Positions 43,198-53,225 of a DNA stretch of 64,000 nucleotides are shown here, in pieces. The first letter of the stretch is position 1, and each line of letters begins with the position of its first letter. Source of the stretch: Roseiarcus sp963807735 (GTDB lineage: Bacteria > Pseudomonadota > Alphaproteobacteria > Rhizobiales > Beijerinckiaceae); contig CAWEDI010000025.1 in the NCBI GenBank assembly GCA_963807735.1, forward strand, positions 68,273 through 132,272, in the 5' to 3' direction. The notes under the pieces are model-generated. The model ran no database searches and was not told the DNA's origin. It saw nothing but the letters and a program-made list of their open reading frames with translations. The position numbers and the translations under genes are program-made.

Positions 43198-45591
43198 ATG
43201 CCTGATAGGGAACATTCTCAAAACCACAAATCACTTGGTCGAGGCGCAGAGCGCACGCCGCTCCCGGAGAAGAACATGGACGCCCCCGCTAGAAGCTCAA
43301 TAGCTCTCGTAAGCCGCGTCGAAGCGAACGTCCCGACGCGTGCGAAGGAAAAGGGGGCTGCTATTCTACCCGTCGTTGAGAGGCGAAAGACTCTTGCAAT
43401 CGGCGGGGGCTACAAGGCGGCATCGAAAGACAGAGCGCAGCTCGAAGTTGACCGCGCGAAGCCTTCGCTGCGACCGCAGAAGGCGCCAATGATCCCGCGT
43501 AACGGCGCTCAAAAAGGCAGCGCCCCGGATAAGCACATTGCGGCGAAAACATTGATCAGTGTTGGCTTCAGAGTCGTGCCTCTTACTGCGGGCGAGCGTG
43601 GCGTCGCGCGATCCGGCAAGACGCCGTTGACCGCTCACGGCGTAAAGGACGCGACGAGCGATATGGCAGCCTTCAGGCGGCTGATCCCTGCGGCCACCGA
43701 TTTCAACATCGGCGTCGCGACGGGTTTCGCGAGCGGCGTAATTGTCATTGACGTGGACCCTCGGAACGGCGGGCTTCAAGAGTTCATCGGTCTGACAAAG
43801 CGCGTTGGCCTGCTGCCGCGAACACTGACCTGCGAAACGGGCGGTGGCGGCCGGCACTACTACTTTCAAGCGCCCGCTGGCGGAGTAAAGAAAAAGGTCC
43901 TGGCCCCCGGTGTGGAACTGCTGGCGGAAGGCTGTTACGCCGTCGCACCCCCGTCGCTACACCCGAGTGGGAAACGCTACCGATGGTTACAAGACCTTGG
44001 ACCGGGGGTTCAGTCCATTGCCTCTCTGCCGGAGTCATGGTTGCAATTCATCAAGGGCAGAAATCAGCCGGCGGGTGAATCGGTTGCGCGCGATGGCGAA
44101 GGGATTCCCGAAGGTTCGCGGAACACCGAGCTAGCAAGCGTCGCCGGACAGTTGCGTCGCGCGGGCCTCTCTGAGTCCGAAATGCTTGCCGCGCTGCGAG
44201 GAGTAAACGTGGCGCGTTGTCGCCCTCCCCTGGACGACGAGGAGGTCGCGCAGATTGCGCGTAACGTCGCGCAATACCCCGAGGGTCCCGAGCCGCGCGA
44301 TGAAGGACAAAAAGTCGCGCAAGCCCTGCTGGATGCGGGATTTGCTGGCGGTCAATGGCTCCGCTACGAAGCCGATGGTCACTTCTGGTCTTGGGCTAAC
44401 ACCCATTGGGCCGTGATCTCCGACAAGATCTTGCAGCAGAAAATCCTCAAGATCGTCGTAGCAAAGTTTTCGTCGGCGAAGTCCGCGAAGGCGCTGGTCA
44501 ATGAGGTCTTCGGCCTGCTGCAAATCATGCAAGCGCGCGACGATGACATGCTGCATTTCGCCTCGGAGCCGCCCAATGTCGTCAATGTCGCCAATTGCGA
44601 ACTCTGGCTGCGGGACGACGGAAGCGTCGATGCGCGGCCGCACACCCCGGCCACCGGTATGCGACACGTCTTGAATGTCACGCACGTTCCGGGCGCGAAG
44701 TGCCCGGAATATGACGCGGCGATAAAACGCATCTTCGAAAAGGCCAAATATCCTGGTACGCTTATCAGCTTTTTCAACGAGCTTATGGGGTATTCGATTC
44801 AGCTGCGCCGTGACATCGCGCTGATCGTTCTGATGATTGGCAGCGGGAGCAATGGGAAGACCAGCCTTGTAAGGCTCCTGACTGAACTGGTCGGTACGAA
44901 TTTCGTCCACTCGGGCCGCGTTGATGAGCTTGACGAGGCGCGCTTCGCAATCGGCAACCTCTTCGACAAGCTGCTCTTCATCGACGATGACGTTCGCGCG
45001 GGCGCTAAGCTCCCGGACGGGACGCTGAAGAAAATCAGCGAGTCGAAGCTGCTGACGGGCGAGCACAAGTTCAAGCCCGCCTTCAGTTTCGTAAACCGGG
45101 CTTTTCCGATTCTCCTCTGCAACAATTTGCCATCTCTGGCGGATTTGAGCCTGGGAATGATGCGGCGCATTCACGTACTACCGTTCGACCGCACCTTCGG
45201 GGAGAATGAAATCGACAGGAATCTGTTCGACAGAATAATCAAGGATGAACTCTCGGGGGTGCTGAACCGCGCGCTGGACGGATGGAAGCGTCTAAAAATG
45301 CGCTCGCGTTTCCCACCGTCAGAAGACATGAAACGGGCGCGGCACGATCTGCTCGTGCACGCAAACCCGCTGAAGGGGTTTATTGACGAGCATTGCCAGA
45401 TCGACACCAAGGGGAAGGTGTCACTCCGGCTGCTTTACGACGCCTATTGCTTGTGGGCGACGGAAAGCGGTTATTCCTTGGCCCAAGTCAAACCGACTGT
45501 TAAGAGGAATCTTGAGCACCTGGGTTACCCTGTTAAACGACACAGCCCTGGTCTCGTAGTCATTGGGTTGAAGCTGCTGGATCCCGGATGA
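43198..45591 (+). CDS. Prim-Pol / SF3 helicase replication protein (P4/D5 type)
   Basis: A 797-residue protein; ATG 43198 is preferred, ATG 43153 is possible. After a basic N-terminal extension (1-110), residues 120-290 form an archaeo-eukaryotic primase-polymerase domain: VGFRVVPLT, GKTPLTAHGVKDAT, VIDVDPRNGG and TCETGGGGRHYYF. Then comes a D5-N region and an SF3 helicase with Walker A MIGSGSNGKTSL near residue 555, Walker B KLLFIDDDV near 600, and motif C FPILLCNNLP. Such proteins start replication of phage satellites, plasmids and integrative elements. It is the largest intact gene of the island. Confidence 0.9.
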   Translation: MPDREHSQNHKSLGRGAERTPLPEKNMDAPARSSIALVSRVEANVPTRAKEKGAAILPVVERRKTLAIGGGYKAASKDRAQLEVDRAKPSLRPQKAPMIPRNGAQKGSAPDKHIAAKTLISVGFRVVPLTAGERGVARSGKTPLTAHGVKDATSDMAAFRRLIPAATDFNIGVATGFASGVIVIDVDPRNGGLQEFIGLTKRVGLLPRTLTCETGGGGRHYYFQAPAGGVKKKVLAPGVELLAEGCYAVAPPSLHPSGKRYRWLQDLGPGVQSIASLPESWLQFIKGRNQPAGESVARDGEGIPEGSRNTELASVAGQLRRAGLSESEMLAALRGVNVARCRPPLDDEEVAQIARNVAQYPEGPEPRDEGQKVAQALLDAGFAGGQWLRYEADGHFWSWANTHWAVISDKILQQKILKIVVAKFSSAKSAKALVNEVFGLLQIMQARDDDMLHFASEPPNVVNVANCELWLRDDGSVDARPHTPATGMRHVLNVTHVPGAKCPEYDAAIKRIFEKAKYPGTLISFFNELMGYSIQLRRDIALIVLMIGSGSNGKTSLVRLLTELVGTNFVHSGRVDELDEARFAIGNLFDKLLFIDDDVRAGAKLPDGTLKKISESKLLTGEHKFKPAFSFVNRAFPILLCNNLPSLADLSLGMMRRIHVLPFDRTFGENEIDRNLFDRIIKDELSGVLNRALDGWKRLKMRSRFPPSEDMKRARHDLLVHANPLKGFIDEHCQIDTKGKVSLRLLYDAYCLWATESGYSLAQVKPTVKRNLEHLGYPVKRHSPGLVVIGLKLLDPG

Positions 45592-45616
45592 CCTGCGGGG
45601 GGACGCTTTCCCCCCT

Positions 45617-45745
45617 CTGGGTTAGTGTCAATAATGTTGATTATTTCAATTAATTAAAAATTGGGAATGATTGTGTGATGTATTATATCAGTAAAACGAC
45701 ATTTTCGACACAGGACTAACAACAACACAACACAACACGGGTTAG
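45617..45745. other. AT-rich segment, possible replication origin
   Basis: After the primase gene the composition changes sharply: AATTAATTAAAAATTGGG, then TGTATTATATCAG, followed by repeated CAACA units (AACAACAACACAACACAACA at 45719-45738). Origins of P4-like elements often lie beside the primase and contain such repeats. No experimental or comparative support is available. Confidence 0.3.
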
Positions 45746-46493
45746 CGGGTCGGCACGCGGCCAAAATATTGGTGCAAAATTCGCCGTCGCCACATCGCCG
45801 GTTTCGCGGAGGACTACGTCGACGCGGTCAGGTTGCCGACGAAGTATTTGCCCACGCCGACATTTGCCCATTTGCCAAGCAGGGCGGTTGCGTGGCCGAT
45901 ATCGACAAGGGCATGGGCTGCAGGCCCGTTTTGCGGCCCCTCTGGACGGGCGTCGGCGCTCATACCGTAATGCGTCTACCGGCGAGCGTCATCGCCGCCC
46001 TGACTGTCCGCTAAGCGTCTATGGCCCCATGCCGCCAATGCTCGCGCAAGCGAGACGGCGGCCATCGCGGGTGGTCGGCCCCCGAGGCTAGTCACCGACT
46101 TACCGCACGCTCGCCTTCGGCGTTTCGATCGGTCGCCAAGCGTCTGCGATCAAGGACGTTGCCGCGCAAGATCACGAAGGGTGAAACGCCGGAAAGCTTT
46201 TTCTACGTGCCAGATTGGGCTCTCGGGGGTACATTGTGACTTTCGCGGAATCGTTAACCTTCCGAAAAAAGGTGCTTTCCGGAAAAAGGCCGGTCTCAAA
46301 TCGCATCCTTTTTCCGATGGCGAGAGGCGGGCGGCTCGCATGTGGCTGCCGTTGAGTACGAAGATGAGGTCGGGCTGACCGGCGCCCCACCGGCATGCGA
46401 CGCGCCCAGTATGCTAGGTCTCTCGTAAAGCGACTCGCCTAGGTCGCCGAGGGCAGGGGGCGTCGGGCAATCGCCGTCCCAGGGGGCGTTTTC
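45746..46493. other. No recognisable gene
   Basis: Several short frames occur on both strands, none with motifs or start signals. The stretch probably consists of remnants between the primase gene and the restriction-enzyme relic. Confidence 0.4.
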
Positions 46494-46815
46494 GTGTCCA
46501 ATCCATTCTTCGACCATCCCATCATAAACTCCCCCTACGCATGCCCACGGCAGCATTGGGAACTCGACAACTCCGGGCAGCCGACGCAGCAGATCATCGA
46601 GAACCGCCGCAGCGCGAAATTCATCACCCCGATCCCGAAGCCGAAGAAGCGCAAGGCGGCGGCGCAGACATCCTTCTTGTTCGACGAGGGCCTTGGGCTT
46701 TCCACCGCGACGCAGGCCTACGACCCCACGCCGATCATCAACGAGGTGCGCACTTACGTCGAGCAATGGCGGAACCTGCGTAATCCGAACCAGTGGCAGG
46801 TGACGGCGGAAACGG
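46494..46815 (+). pseudogene. N-terminal relic of a helicase-type restriction enzyme
   Basis: GTG 46494 begins SNPFFDHPIINSPYACPRQH, then WELDNSGQPTQQIIENRR, FITPIPKPKKRKAAAQ, GLSTATQAYDPTPIINEV, RTYVEQWRNLRNPNQWQVT. I recall this N-terminus from large type III-like/BPTD_3080 restriction-helicase proteins of about 1000 residues. After about residue 107 (near 46815) the family sequence stops and unrelated codons follow. It is a broken defence gene. Confidence 0.6.
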
Positions 46816-46944
46816 CCCAGCATACGACCGTGACATTCACCGCGATACTCGGCGGCGTGTTCGCGGTAATCCGTGGGCTCGATAGCGTCGCGCTCGTCTT
46901 GGCGAGCGATAGCCTGCCCGCCTGTCCTTTGTGGCTCCGAAAGC

Positions 46945-47717
46945 ATGTCAGGTTTTGTGCAACTCGACCTGTTCGACGACCGACCGGATTGCGACCGGCC
47001 ATCGGAAGGTGCACGTTCATCTGCGACGCCCGAATGCCTGTCCGATGAAGACTTAATTTCCGCCATCACTGACGTCACACTCGCTTCGTAGGCTATGGCG
47101 CGTTTGCCGTGGTGTCGGAACAGGTCGCAGCGCTCCATGCGCTCGGCGCCTCGGTGGTCGGGAAGCCGCGAACGCCGTCCCCGGCTTAATCACCAGAAAG
47201 GTCTTCCAAGCCCCGACTTTGCTAACCGCGCTCACGGTCACGTCGCAGCTCGGCGCAGTTTTACCCAATGACGTCGCTTCACGTTTGCTTCGTGATCCGG
47301 ATTCCTCGGTGCGCGCTACGGCGTGCGGCTGCGTCCGCGCGGGAGCTGAGATCATAGCGGAGTTGGTTTCGCTCATGAGCGATCCTGATGCAGAGGTCGT
47401 CGTCGCATCCTCGTGCACCCTGGGACGAATTGGCCACCCCGACGCGCTGCGACCTCTAAAAAAGTGCCTGACCGAAAGACCATCGTCGAGAATTGTCGAG
47501 GCCCTGGCCAGGGTGGCTGACGACGAAGTGATTGTGTTACTCGCTCGCGTTGGCAGGGTGCGCAGGGAACTCACCAATGCCCGTCACATCGGCGCTCGAA
47601 GACATTGAGAGCCCGAAGGCGTTAAGCGCTAATTCATGCGTTGAGGAGATTCTCTTGCCAAACAGACTAATCTCAGGTGAGCAAGTAGCACCACTATTCG
47701 AAAGCGAGGTGCGATGA
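46945..47717 (+). pseudogene. HEAT-repeat protein with several frame changes
   Basis: ATG 46945 starts MSGFVQLDLFDDRPDCDRPS and LSDEDLISAITDVTLAS, stopping near 47091. The next pieces are in other frames: VGYGAFAVVSEQVAALHALG, then APTLLTALTVTSQLGAVLP, then repeats DPDSSVRATACGCVRAG, DPDAEVVVASSCTLGRIG and ERPSSRIVEALARVADDEVI, and finally TSALEDIESPKALS. The order of these blocks fits one HEAT-repeat protein of about 250 residues as I recall it. At least three indels separate them. It follows the restriction-enzyme relic, a pairing that may be functional in intact loci. Confidence 0.6.
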
Positions 47718-47743
47718 AACCTGGATGAGGCGACGTGAGGCTC

Positions 47744-48035
47744 ATGATTCTCGTCACCGGGGAAGAGCTTCACGAAATTAAGCGCTTCGCCATCGACTTG
47801 GTCGAGGCCTTTGGCCCTGATAGGCGGATCGAAGCCTTATTTCGGCAAGCAACTCATCGGCTTCTATCGTTGGGACCTTGATTGCCTCGCTGCCGTGATA
47901 GACAACGCCCTGAAAGACGAGCGGGCATATCTGGACAAGGCGTCGTCGGGTATGCTGCGCTCAAGCGATTACGAGATAGGTTGGAATCCGAATATCGAGG
48001 CGCCTGGGGATGAGCGGCAGATTGCGGGAAATTGA
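47744..48035 (+). pseudogene. Hypothetical protein with one frameshift
   Basis: ATG 47744 gives MILVTGEELHEIKRFAIDLV and EAFGPDRRI; at about 47825-47832 the sense passes to the next frame with KPYFGKQLIGFYRWDLDCLA and AVIDNALKDERAYLDKA, ending at 48035. Both parts look like real protein. No family is recognised. It follows the HEAT relic. Confidence 0.4.
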
Positions 48036-48604
48036 GAGCACCGTTGTTTTCTGAAGCGACTACCCCAAACCCGTGTGAGCTGCACCATGACGCGCTCCCT
48101 CCTTCTCCGTCGGGTCGCACCGGTCGCGAAACGTCGGTGTTTCGTGTTTCAAGTGTTTCAGGGAAAGCACGTTTCTGCGCACGCGGCGGCAACACATAAA
48201 CGGTATCGGAGGAGTCCAAAGCCCTCGGTGAAACATTTGAAACATGAAACACATCGCCGACGGCTCCAGACGAGATCTTGTCAGGTGACCTGAATCAGGG
48301 CCGGCGCCGCCTCACCTCGGGACGCGACCACGACCGTCCGTAACGTTCGGAAGGCGGCATGCCCGTGCGGAGTTTGCTGGATAAGCCAATGTTGCCACGC
48401 GCCCAGCAAAAGCAGAAGGATAGTGCATATGACGACTTTCACACTATCTGGTTTGGTGCAACGAAAGCTAAGACCTCTGTCGAAGTGTCAGGAACCGCTC
48501 AAGACCCTGATCGGCGTAAAAGTATGGACTTGATCTGAGAACCTGTTTAGTTACTGAAAACGCGGGGGTTTGGGCGGAGCTTGAGCGCCGTCTCGTCCTG
48601 TGAA
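48036..48604. other. No recognisable gene
   Basis: Short frames are present, none supported by start signals or motifs. The DNA is probably a mixture of mobile-element scars. Confidence 0.4.
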
Positions 48605-48859
48605 TCACTGGGAGTTGCTAGGCTGCCGCAAAGTCCCGCCTTCGTGACTCGTATGGCCGCCGCTCGGCTTGCCAAAACGACCGCGCAGACTTCCCGCAAT
48701 CCGAGGTTTCTTCGTGAGCCCGTCGCTCGAAGGCGGCTTGGAGCTGTCCGACCTGTCCAAATCCAATCGCCGCCGAAGTTCGGCCACCTCGGCGCGAAGC
48801 GAGACGGTGTCTGCCTTTAGCGAAGCTATCAAGTCCGCGACTTCGGCGGCAATATCCAT
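48605..48859 (-). pseudogene. IS66-type transposase N-terminal fragment
   Basis: The frame reads DIAAEVADLIASLKADTVSL, RAEVAELRRRLDLDRSDSSK, PPSSDGLTKKPRIAGSLRGR, a typical N-terminal coiled coil plus 'SSKPPSSDG' motif of IS66-family TnpC proteins. It stops after 84 residues. The IS256 copy B is inserted 21 bases upstream of its start codon, cutting off its promoter. Confidence 0.65.
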
Positions 48860-49756
48860 CCCACCTTTGATTCAGATTCGCTCCGACGGATCGTGTCCCG
48901 AGACGTGGTGTAATTCGCGCTGGGGGGCGTGCGGAGCGGAGGCCGTAGGCCGAAGCGTAGCAGGCCCCCCAGCGCGAGGCGGTCATTGACGGTTCCCCGG
49001 TAGGGTCGGGTTGCGAACATCAACGCAAACCGAGGTTTTCCGCCAATGACCGACGATATGATGAACCTTCGCGCACTCGTGGAGAAGGCCCCCGACGCCG
49101 ATATTCTGCGCGACATGATCGGCTTCGCCGCCGAGAAGCTGATGGAGATGGAGGTCTCCGCCAAGGCCGGCGCGGCGCTCGGGGAACGCTCGGCCGACCG
49201 TCTCGTCCAGCGCAATGGCTATCGCGAGCGCGACTGGGAGACGCGGGCCGGTACGGTCGAACTGCGCATCCCCAAGCTGCGCAAGGGCTCATATTTCCCG
49301 AGCTTTCTGGAGCCGCGGCGCATGGCGGAAAAGGCGCTGACGGCGGTGATCCAGGAGGCCTACGTCCACGGCGTCTCGACCCGTTCGGTCGACGATCTCA
49401 TCAAGGCGATGGGCGGGAGCGGCGTCTCGAAGAGCCAGGTCAGCCGGCTGTGCGAAGAGATCGACGAGCGCGTCAACGCCTTCCTCGACCGTCCGCTGGA
49501 AGGCGAATGGCCCTATGTCTGGCTCGACGCGACTTATGTGAAGGTCCGACGCAACAATCGCATCGTCTCGGTGGCGGTGATCGTCGCCGTCGGCGTCAAC
49601 GGCGACGGCCGGCGCGAGGTCTTGGGCATGGACATCGGCCCCTCCGAGGCCGAGACCTTCTGGACCGAGTTCCTCCGCAAGCTGCGCCGTGTCAATGGCG
49701 CCCGAAAGATCCCCAGTTATGGCGCCGGAAAATTCCTCAGCCGGCGGGCTCGGCGA

Positions 49757-50617
49757 TCAGCCGTATGCGTGATCGACGCCTCCGTTTTTTGGCGGCCGGC
49801 CTCGGCGCTTGAGCGTCGGCGGTATCAGGCTTGCGGGCGAGCTGTGTTTGGCGCGGACGTTTTCCGGCAGCAGATCAGCGTGCTCACGCAAGCGGTAACT
49901 CGAACCTTCGATTTGGATGACGACGGCGTGGTGGAGAAGCCTGTCGAGCAGAGCGGTCGCTACTACAGAGTCGCCGAAGATTTCGCCCCATTCCGCGAAG
50001 CCGCGATTTGAGGTGAGGATCATCGCGCCCTTCTCATAGCGGGCGTTGACGAGTTGGAAGAATAGGTTTCCGCCGCCGGGAATGACCGGGAGATAGCCGA
50101 TCTCGTCAACGATGAGGAGCGCGGAGCGGCAGTAGTATCGGATCTTTTCACGCAACTGGCCGTCGCGTTCCGCCCTCGCGAGACCGGCGACGATGTCGGC
50201 GAGCGAGCTGAAGTAGACGCTGCGCCCCGCTTTGACCGCCTCGACGCCGAGGGCGAGGCTGAGGTGGGTCTTGCCGGTTCCCGGTGGACCGATGAGATGA
50301 ACCGCTTCCGCGCGGTCGATGAACTGCAACCCGGCGAGCGTCAGAATGCGGTTCTTGTCGAGCGAGGGCTGAAAGGCGAAGTCGAAGCCAGCGAGCGTCT
50401 TGATCGCGGCGAGCTTGGCCATCTGAACCGCCATCTTGATGCGCCGATTCTCGCGCACCGTCAGTTCCTCGACGAGCAGCGCGTCTATGGCTTCGAGAGC
50501 GCCGATCTCGCCCCGCTCGACGCCGCGTATGGTCACGTCGAGGATTTCCAGCGCGCGCGGCATCTTGAGCGCGACCAGATTGGCTTTGACACGCTCGACG
50601 ACGGAAGCGGCGCTCAT
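49757..50617 (-). CDS. istB: IS21 helper ATPase IstB
   Basis: A 286-residue AAA+ ATPase. Walker A is HLIGPPGTGKTHLSLAL near residue 112, Walker B is ALLIVDEIGYLP near 173, and an Asn/Arg sensor lies in ILTSNRGFAEWGE. IstB helps IstA pick targets and assemble the transpososome. The ATG overlaps the istA stop (ATGA), as is usual in IS21. A C-terminal Pro/Arg-rich tail extends to the end of the ORF. Confidence 0.95.
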   Translation of the reverse strand: MSAASVVERVKANLVALKMPRALEILDVTIRGVERGEIGALEAIDALLVEELTVRENRRIKMAVQMAKLAAIKTLAGFDFAFQPSLDKNRILTLAGLQFIDRAEAVHLIGPPGTGKTHLSLALGVEAVKAGRSVYFSSLADIVAGLARAERDGQLREKIRYYCRSALLIVDEIGYLPVIPGGGNLFFQLVNARYEKGAMILTSNRGFAEWGEIFGDSVVATALLDRLLHHAVVIQIEGSSYRLREHADLLPENVRAKHSSPASLIPPTLKRRGRPPKNGGVDHAYG

Positions 50618-51879
50618 CGGGCAGCTCCTTGGTTGGCGAGGCGTCGGCCGACGGCCGCGTAGAAGTCGAGCGGACGACGCGCCGCTTGATCGCCGGCGCG
50701 GGCCAGCAGCACGACGGGATCAGGCTCGCCGGCGCGACGGCGAGGAAAGCTCATCGCTTTGCGGTGGGCGGGATCGAGCCGCCTCTCGCCGCGCCCCTCC
50801 AGCGGCGCGTGCGAGGCCACCAGGACGCCGTCCTCGAAGATGCGGACCTCGTCGGCCAGAACATGGACGTCGAATACGCGGCGGCGCGCGGTGTCGGGCA
50901 CGCTGTAGAGATTGCCGCCGACGCTGACCATGCCTTCGTGAGAGGCGCGCCGTTCGAGCCGAAGCACGGCGCGGTAAGGCGCTTCAGGCAAAGCTTGCAG
51001 CGTCGCCTTCTCGTCAGTGAAAGCGTCGTTGACGATTCTGTGGGTCGTGGCGTGCAAACGCGGATTGGCGACGGTGTCCAGCCAACGGCGCAACTGCGCG
51101 TTGAGGTCTTCCAGATCGCGGAAGACGCCGCCGAGAAAGAAATCCTCGCGGATATAGCGGAATGGCCGCTCGACCTTGCCCTTGGTCTTGGGCCGATAAG
51201 GGCGGCAGGCGCGCGGCTGGAAGCCGTAGTGCCGGACGAGATCGACAAGCGCGCGGTTGTAGACGACGAGCCCTTCAGCGTCCTCGCCGATCACGGCCGT
51301 CTTCATGCGGTCGTAGAGGATTGTGCGTGGCGCGCCGCCCATCGCTTCAAACGCAGCGATATGACAGCGCAGAACGCTTTGCAGGTCTTGGTGCAGCACA
51401 AAGCGCGCCCAGATCAGCCGCGAGTAGCCCATCACCATCGAGAACAACCAGACGACGCGCTTGACGCCGGGTTCGTCGGCGAACTCGACCTCGAACCGGG
51501 CAAAGTCGACCTGCGCCTGCTCGCCTGGCGGTGTCTCGAAGCGCGCCTCAAAACCGCAGGTTCGCGGCGGCCTCAGATCGCGAACGCCATCGCGCACCGT
51601 GCTGTAGCCGCCGGCGAAGCCGCGCTCCCTAATCTCTCGCCACAAGCGCACCGCCGTCAGACCGGGATAGGCGGCCAATCGTTCGCGCAGATAGGGGGTA
51701 AACCCTGCAAGGACGCCGGGAGCCGGCGCGCGCTTCCTGTAAGTCGGCGGCTCCAGTCCCTTCGCGAGATGGGTTCTGACGGTCTTGCGGTCGATGTCGA
51801 GACGGCGGGCGATCTCCGAAATCGAAAGCCCTTGGCGGTGAAGATCCAGGATCATGACGAGTTCCCCAAGTGTGATCAC
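50614..51879 (-). CDS. istA: IS21 transposase IstA
   Basis: A 421-residue protein when started at GTG 51879, which follows GGGAGGGAGGA; the longer frame to 51987 reaches into the end sequence of the element. The N-terminal helix-turn-helix is LSISEIARRLDIDRKTVRTH. The integrase core has DDE residues in AQVDFARFEVEF, RTILYDRMKTAV and the KGKVERPFRYIREDFF segment. A C-terminal beta-barrel part follows (VSVGGNLYSVPDTARRRVF). It cuts and joins the element's ends with IstB. Confidence 0.94.
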   Translation of the reverse strand: MITLGELVMILDLHRQGLSISEIARRLDIDRKTVRTHLAKGLEPPTYRKRAPAPGVLAGFTPYLRERLAAYPGLTAVRLWREIRERGFAGGYSTVRDGVRDLRPPRTCGFEARFETPPGEQAQVDFARFEVEFADEPGVKRVVWLFSMVMGYSRLIWARFVLHQDLQSVLRCHIAAFEAMGGAPRTILYDRMKTAVIGEDAEGLVVYNRALVDLVRHYGFQPRACRPYRPKTKGKVERPFRYIREDFFLGGVFRDLEDLNAQLRRWLDTVANPRLHATTHRIVNDAFTDEKATLQALPEAPYRAVLRLERRASHEGMVSVGGNLYSVPDTARRRVFDVHVLADEVRIFEDGVLVASHAPLEGRGERRLDPAHRKAMSFPRRRAGEPDPVVLLARAGDQAARRPLDFYAAVGRRLANQGAAR

Positions 51880-52659
51880 CGCGTCCTCCCTCCCGCCCAT
51901 GGGAGGATCATCGGCGATTTTGCCGCGCCGCCGACCGCCCCTTTGCGCAAAGGGGCGGTCGGCGGCGCGAAACTGGGGAATTTTCAATTGTCATAAATGG
52001 GGAGAATCGCGCCGCCACTCACACGCCGGCGCGGGCTGCGCGGCGTCAAGCTGGTCGTCTCGGATGCGCACGAGGGAATCAAAGCCGCCGCCGCCAAGCT
52101 GATGCACGCGACCTGGCAGCGTTGCCGCGTCCACACCATGCGCAATGCCCTCGCCCACGCCGGCAAGAGCAGCCGGCGCGTCGTCTCGGCCTTCATCGCC
52201 ACCGCCTTCGCGCAGGACAGCGCCGAGGCCGCCAAGGCCCAATGGCGCAAGGTCGCCGATCAGTTGCGCTCGAAACTGCCGAAGCTTTCTGGCTTCATGG
52301 ACGAGGCCGAGACCGACGTGCTCGCCTATATGGCTTTCCCACCGGACCATTGGCCGAAGCTTCACTCCACCAACGGCCTTGAGCGGCTCAACGGCGAGAT
52401 CAAGCGGCGCACCGAGGTCGTCGGCATCTTTCCCAACGACGAAGCGATCATCCGGCTCGTCGGCGCGATCCTGCTCGAACAGAACGATGAGTGGGCCGTC
52501 CAACGGGCGCGCTACATGACGCTGGAAACCATCGCCAGCTTGAGCGATGATGCCCTCGTCGGATTGCCCGCCATGGCCATCTGACCGATCCGGCCCAACC
52601 GGACGCCGTGGTGGACGAGCCCCGAGCTACACCACGCCATGGGACATGATCCTCCGACG

Positions 52660-53225
52660 TGTCAGCGAAGACCGGCTAGCCAAATCAAATTCGCCAGCAC
52701 CGAGGCCTTTCGGGCTCACCCGCCTTGGGAGTTACTCCGAATTGCCGAGGGTCCGGCAATTCTCTGAAATGACTCAGGAATGCAAAGGTCTCACAAAGCA
52801 CTTCGCTATCCCCGATCCAGCAATCCCCCGCAATCCTCCGTCTGGCGAATCAGTGGATAGCGACAAACTCAGCACTTCATCGATTTGTCGAGGACTACTT
52901 TATCCGATTGCCCTGCGCTCGGGACTGGTTGCGCTTCTGCATCCTCTGGGCCTGAAAACAATCCTCGCCGCCACTCTCGAAAACGAATCGGGAGAATATC
53001 AGAGCCTTACGCTCCGTCGACCCGCAAAAAATGGGCTTGTGACTCTGTAGAATTAAGTCGGCCTGTGGAAAACGAAGCAATGTCGGCTTTAATATATGAC
53101 TAGATGAGGACATTTCTCATAACATGGGCGTATACGCATGTTTCGAGACGATGTCATTAAGAATAAAGTAATGGTGTTTATAGTCGTGTACATCGCATGT
53201 ATATATAAGCAAAGAGGCGCGCCGC
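52660..53225. other. No recognisable gene
   Basis: A frame runs from 52547 across the right end of IS256 to 53050, but it has no start signal or motif and crosses the element end. The right flank of the IS256 should be the former upstream region of the IS66-type fragment at 48605-48859. Confidence 0.4.

Larger units (their letters stand above)
49690..52023 (-). mobile_element. IS21-family element inserted in IS256 copy B
   Basis: A 2334-base element with imperfect inverted ends beginning TGTCAATGGCGCCCGAAAGA (49690) and, on the other strand, TGTGAGTGGCGGCGCGATTC (52023). A 5-base duplication CGCCG flanks it (49685-49689 and 52024-52028). It encodes IstA and IstB on the minus strand, both intact, so it may be active. 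Confidence 0.92.
49046..52584 (+). pseudogene. IS256 transposase (copy B) interrupted by IS21
   Basis: The gene starts at ATG 49046 (MTDDMMNLRALVEKAPDADI) and runs to 49689, then resumes at 52024 after the IS21 and ends at 52584. Removing the IS21 and one CGCCG repeat joins KLRR with RGLRGVKLVVSDAHEGIK without a frame change. The DDE residues (WLDATYV, VVSDAHEG, and Glu in GLERLNGEIKRR) are all conserved, so the protein was functional before the insertion. The plus-strand ORF now runs on into IS21 DNA to 50011 as nonsense. Confidence 0.92.
48889..52651 (+). mobile_element. IS256-family element, copy B, carrying a nested IS21
   Basis: Ends GATCGTGTCCCGAGACGTGGTG (48889) and CACCACGCCATGGGACATGATC (to 52651) form imperfect inverted repeats. 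The 8-base sequence CTCCGACG is repeated at 48881-48888 and 52652-52659, the expected IS256 target duplication. The element is 3.76 kb long because a 2.33-kb IS21 lies inside its transposase gene. It is diverged from copies A and C. Confidence 0.92.

Noticed and set aside
50629..51996. 455-codon plus-strand ORF opposite istA
   Set aside because: Antisense to a clear IS21 transposase; no motif.
52547..53050. 167-codon ORF spanning the right end of IS256 copy B
   Set aside because: Crosses the element boundary and has no start signal; chance open frame.
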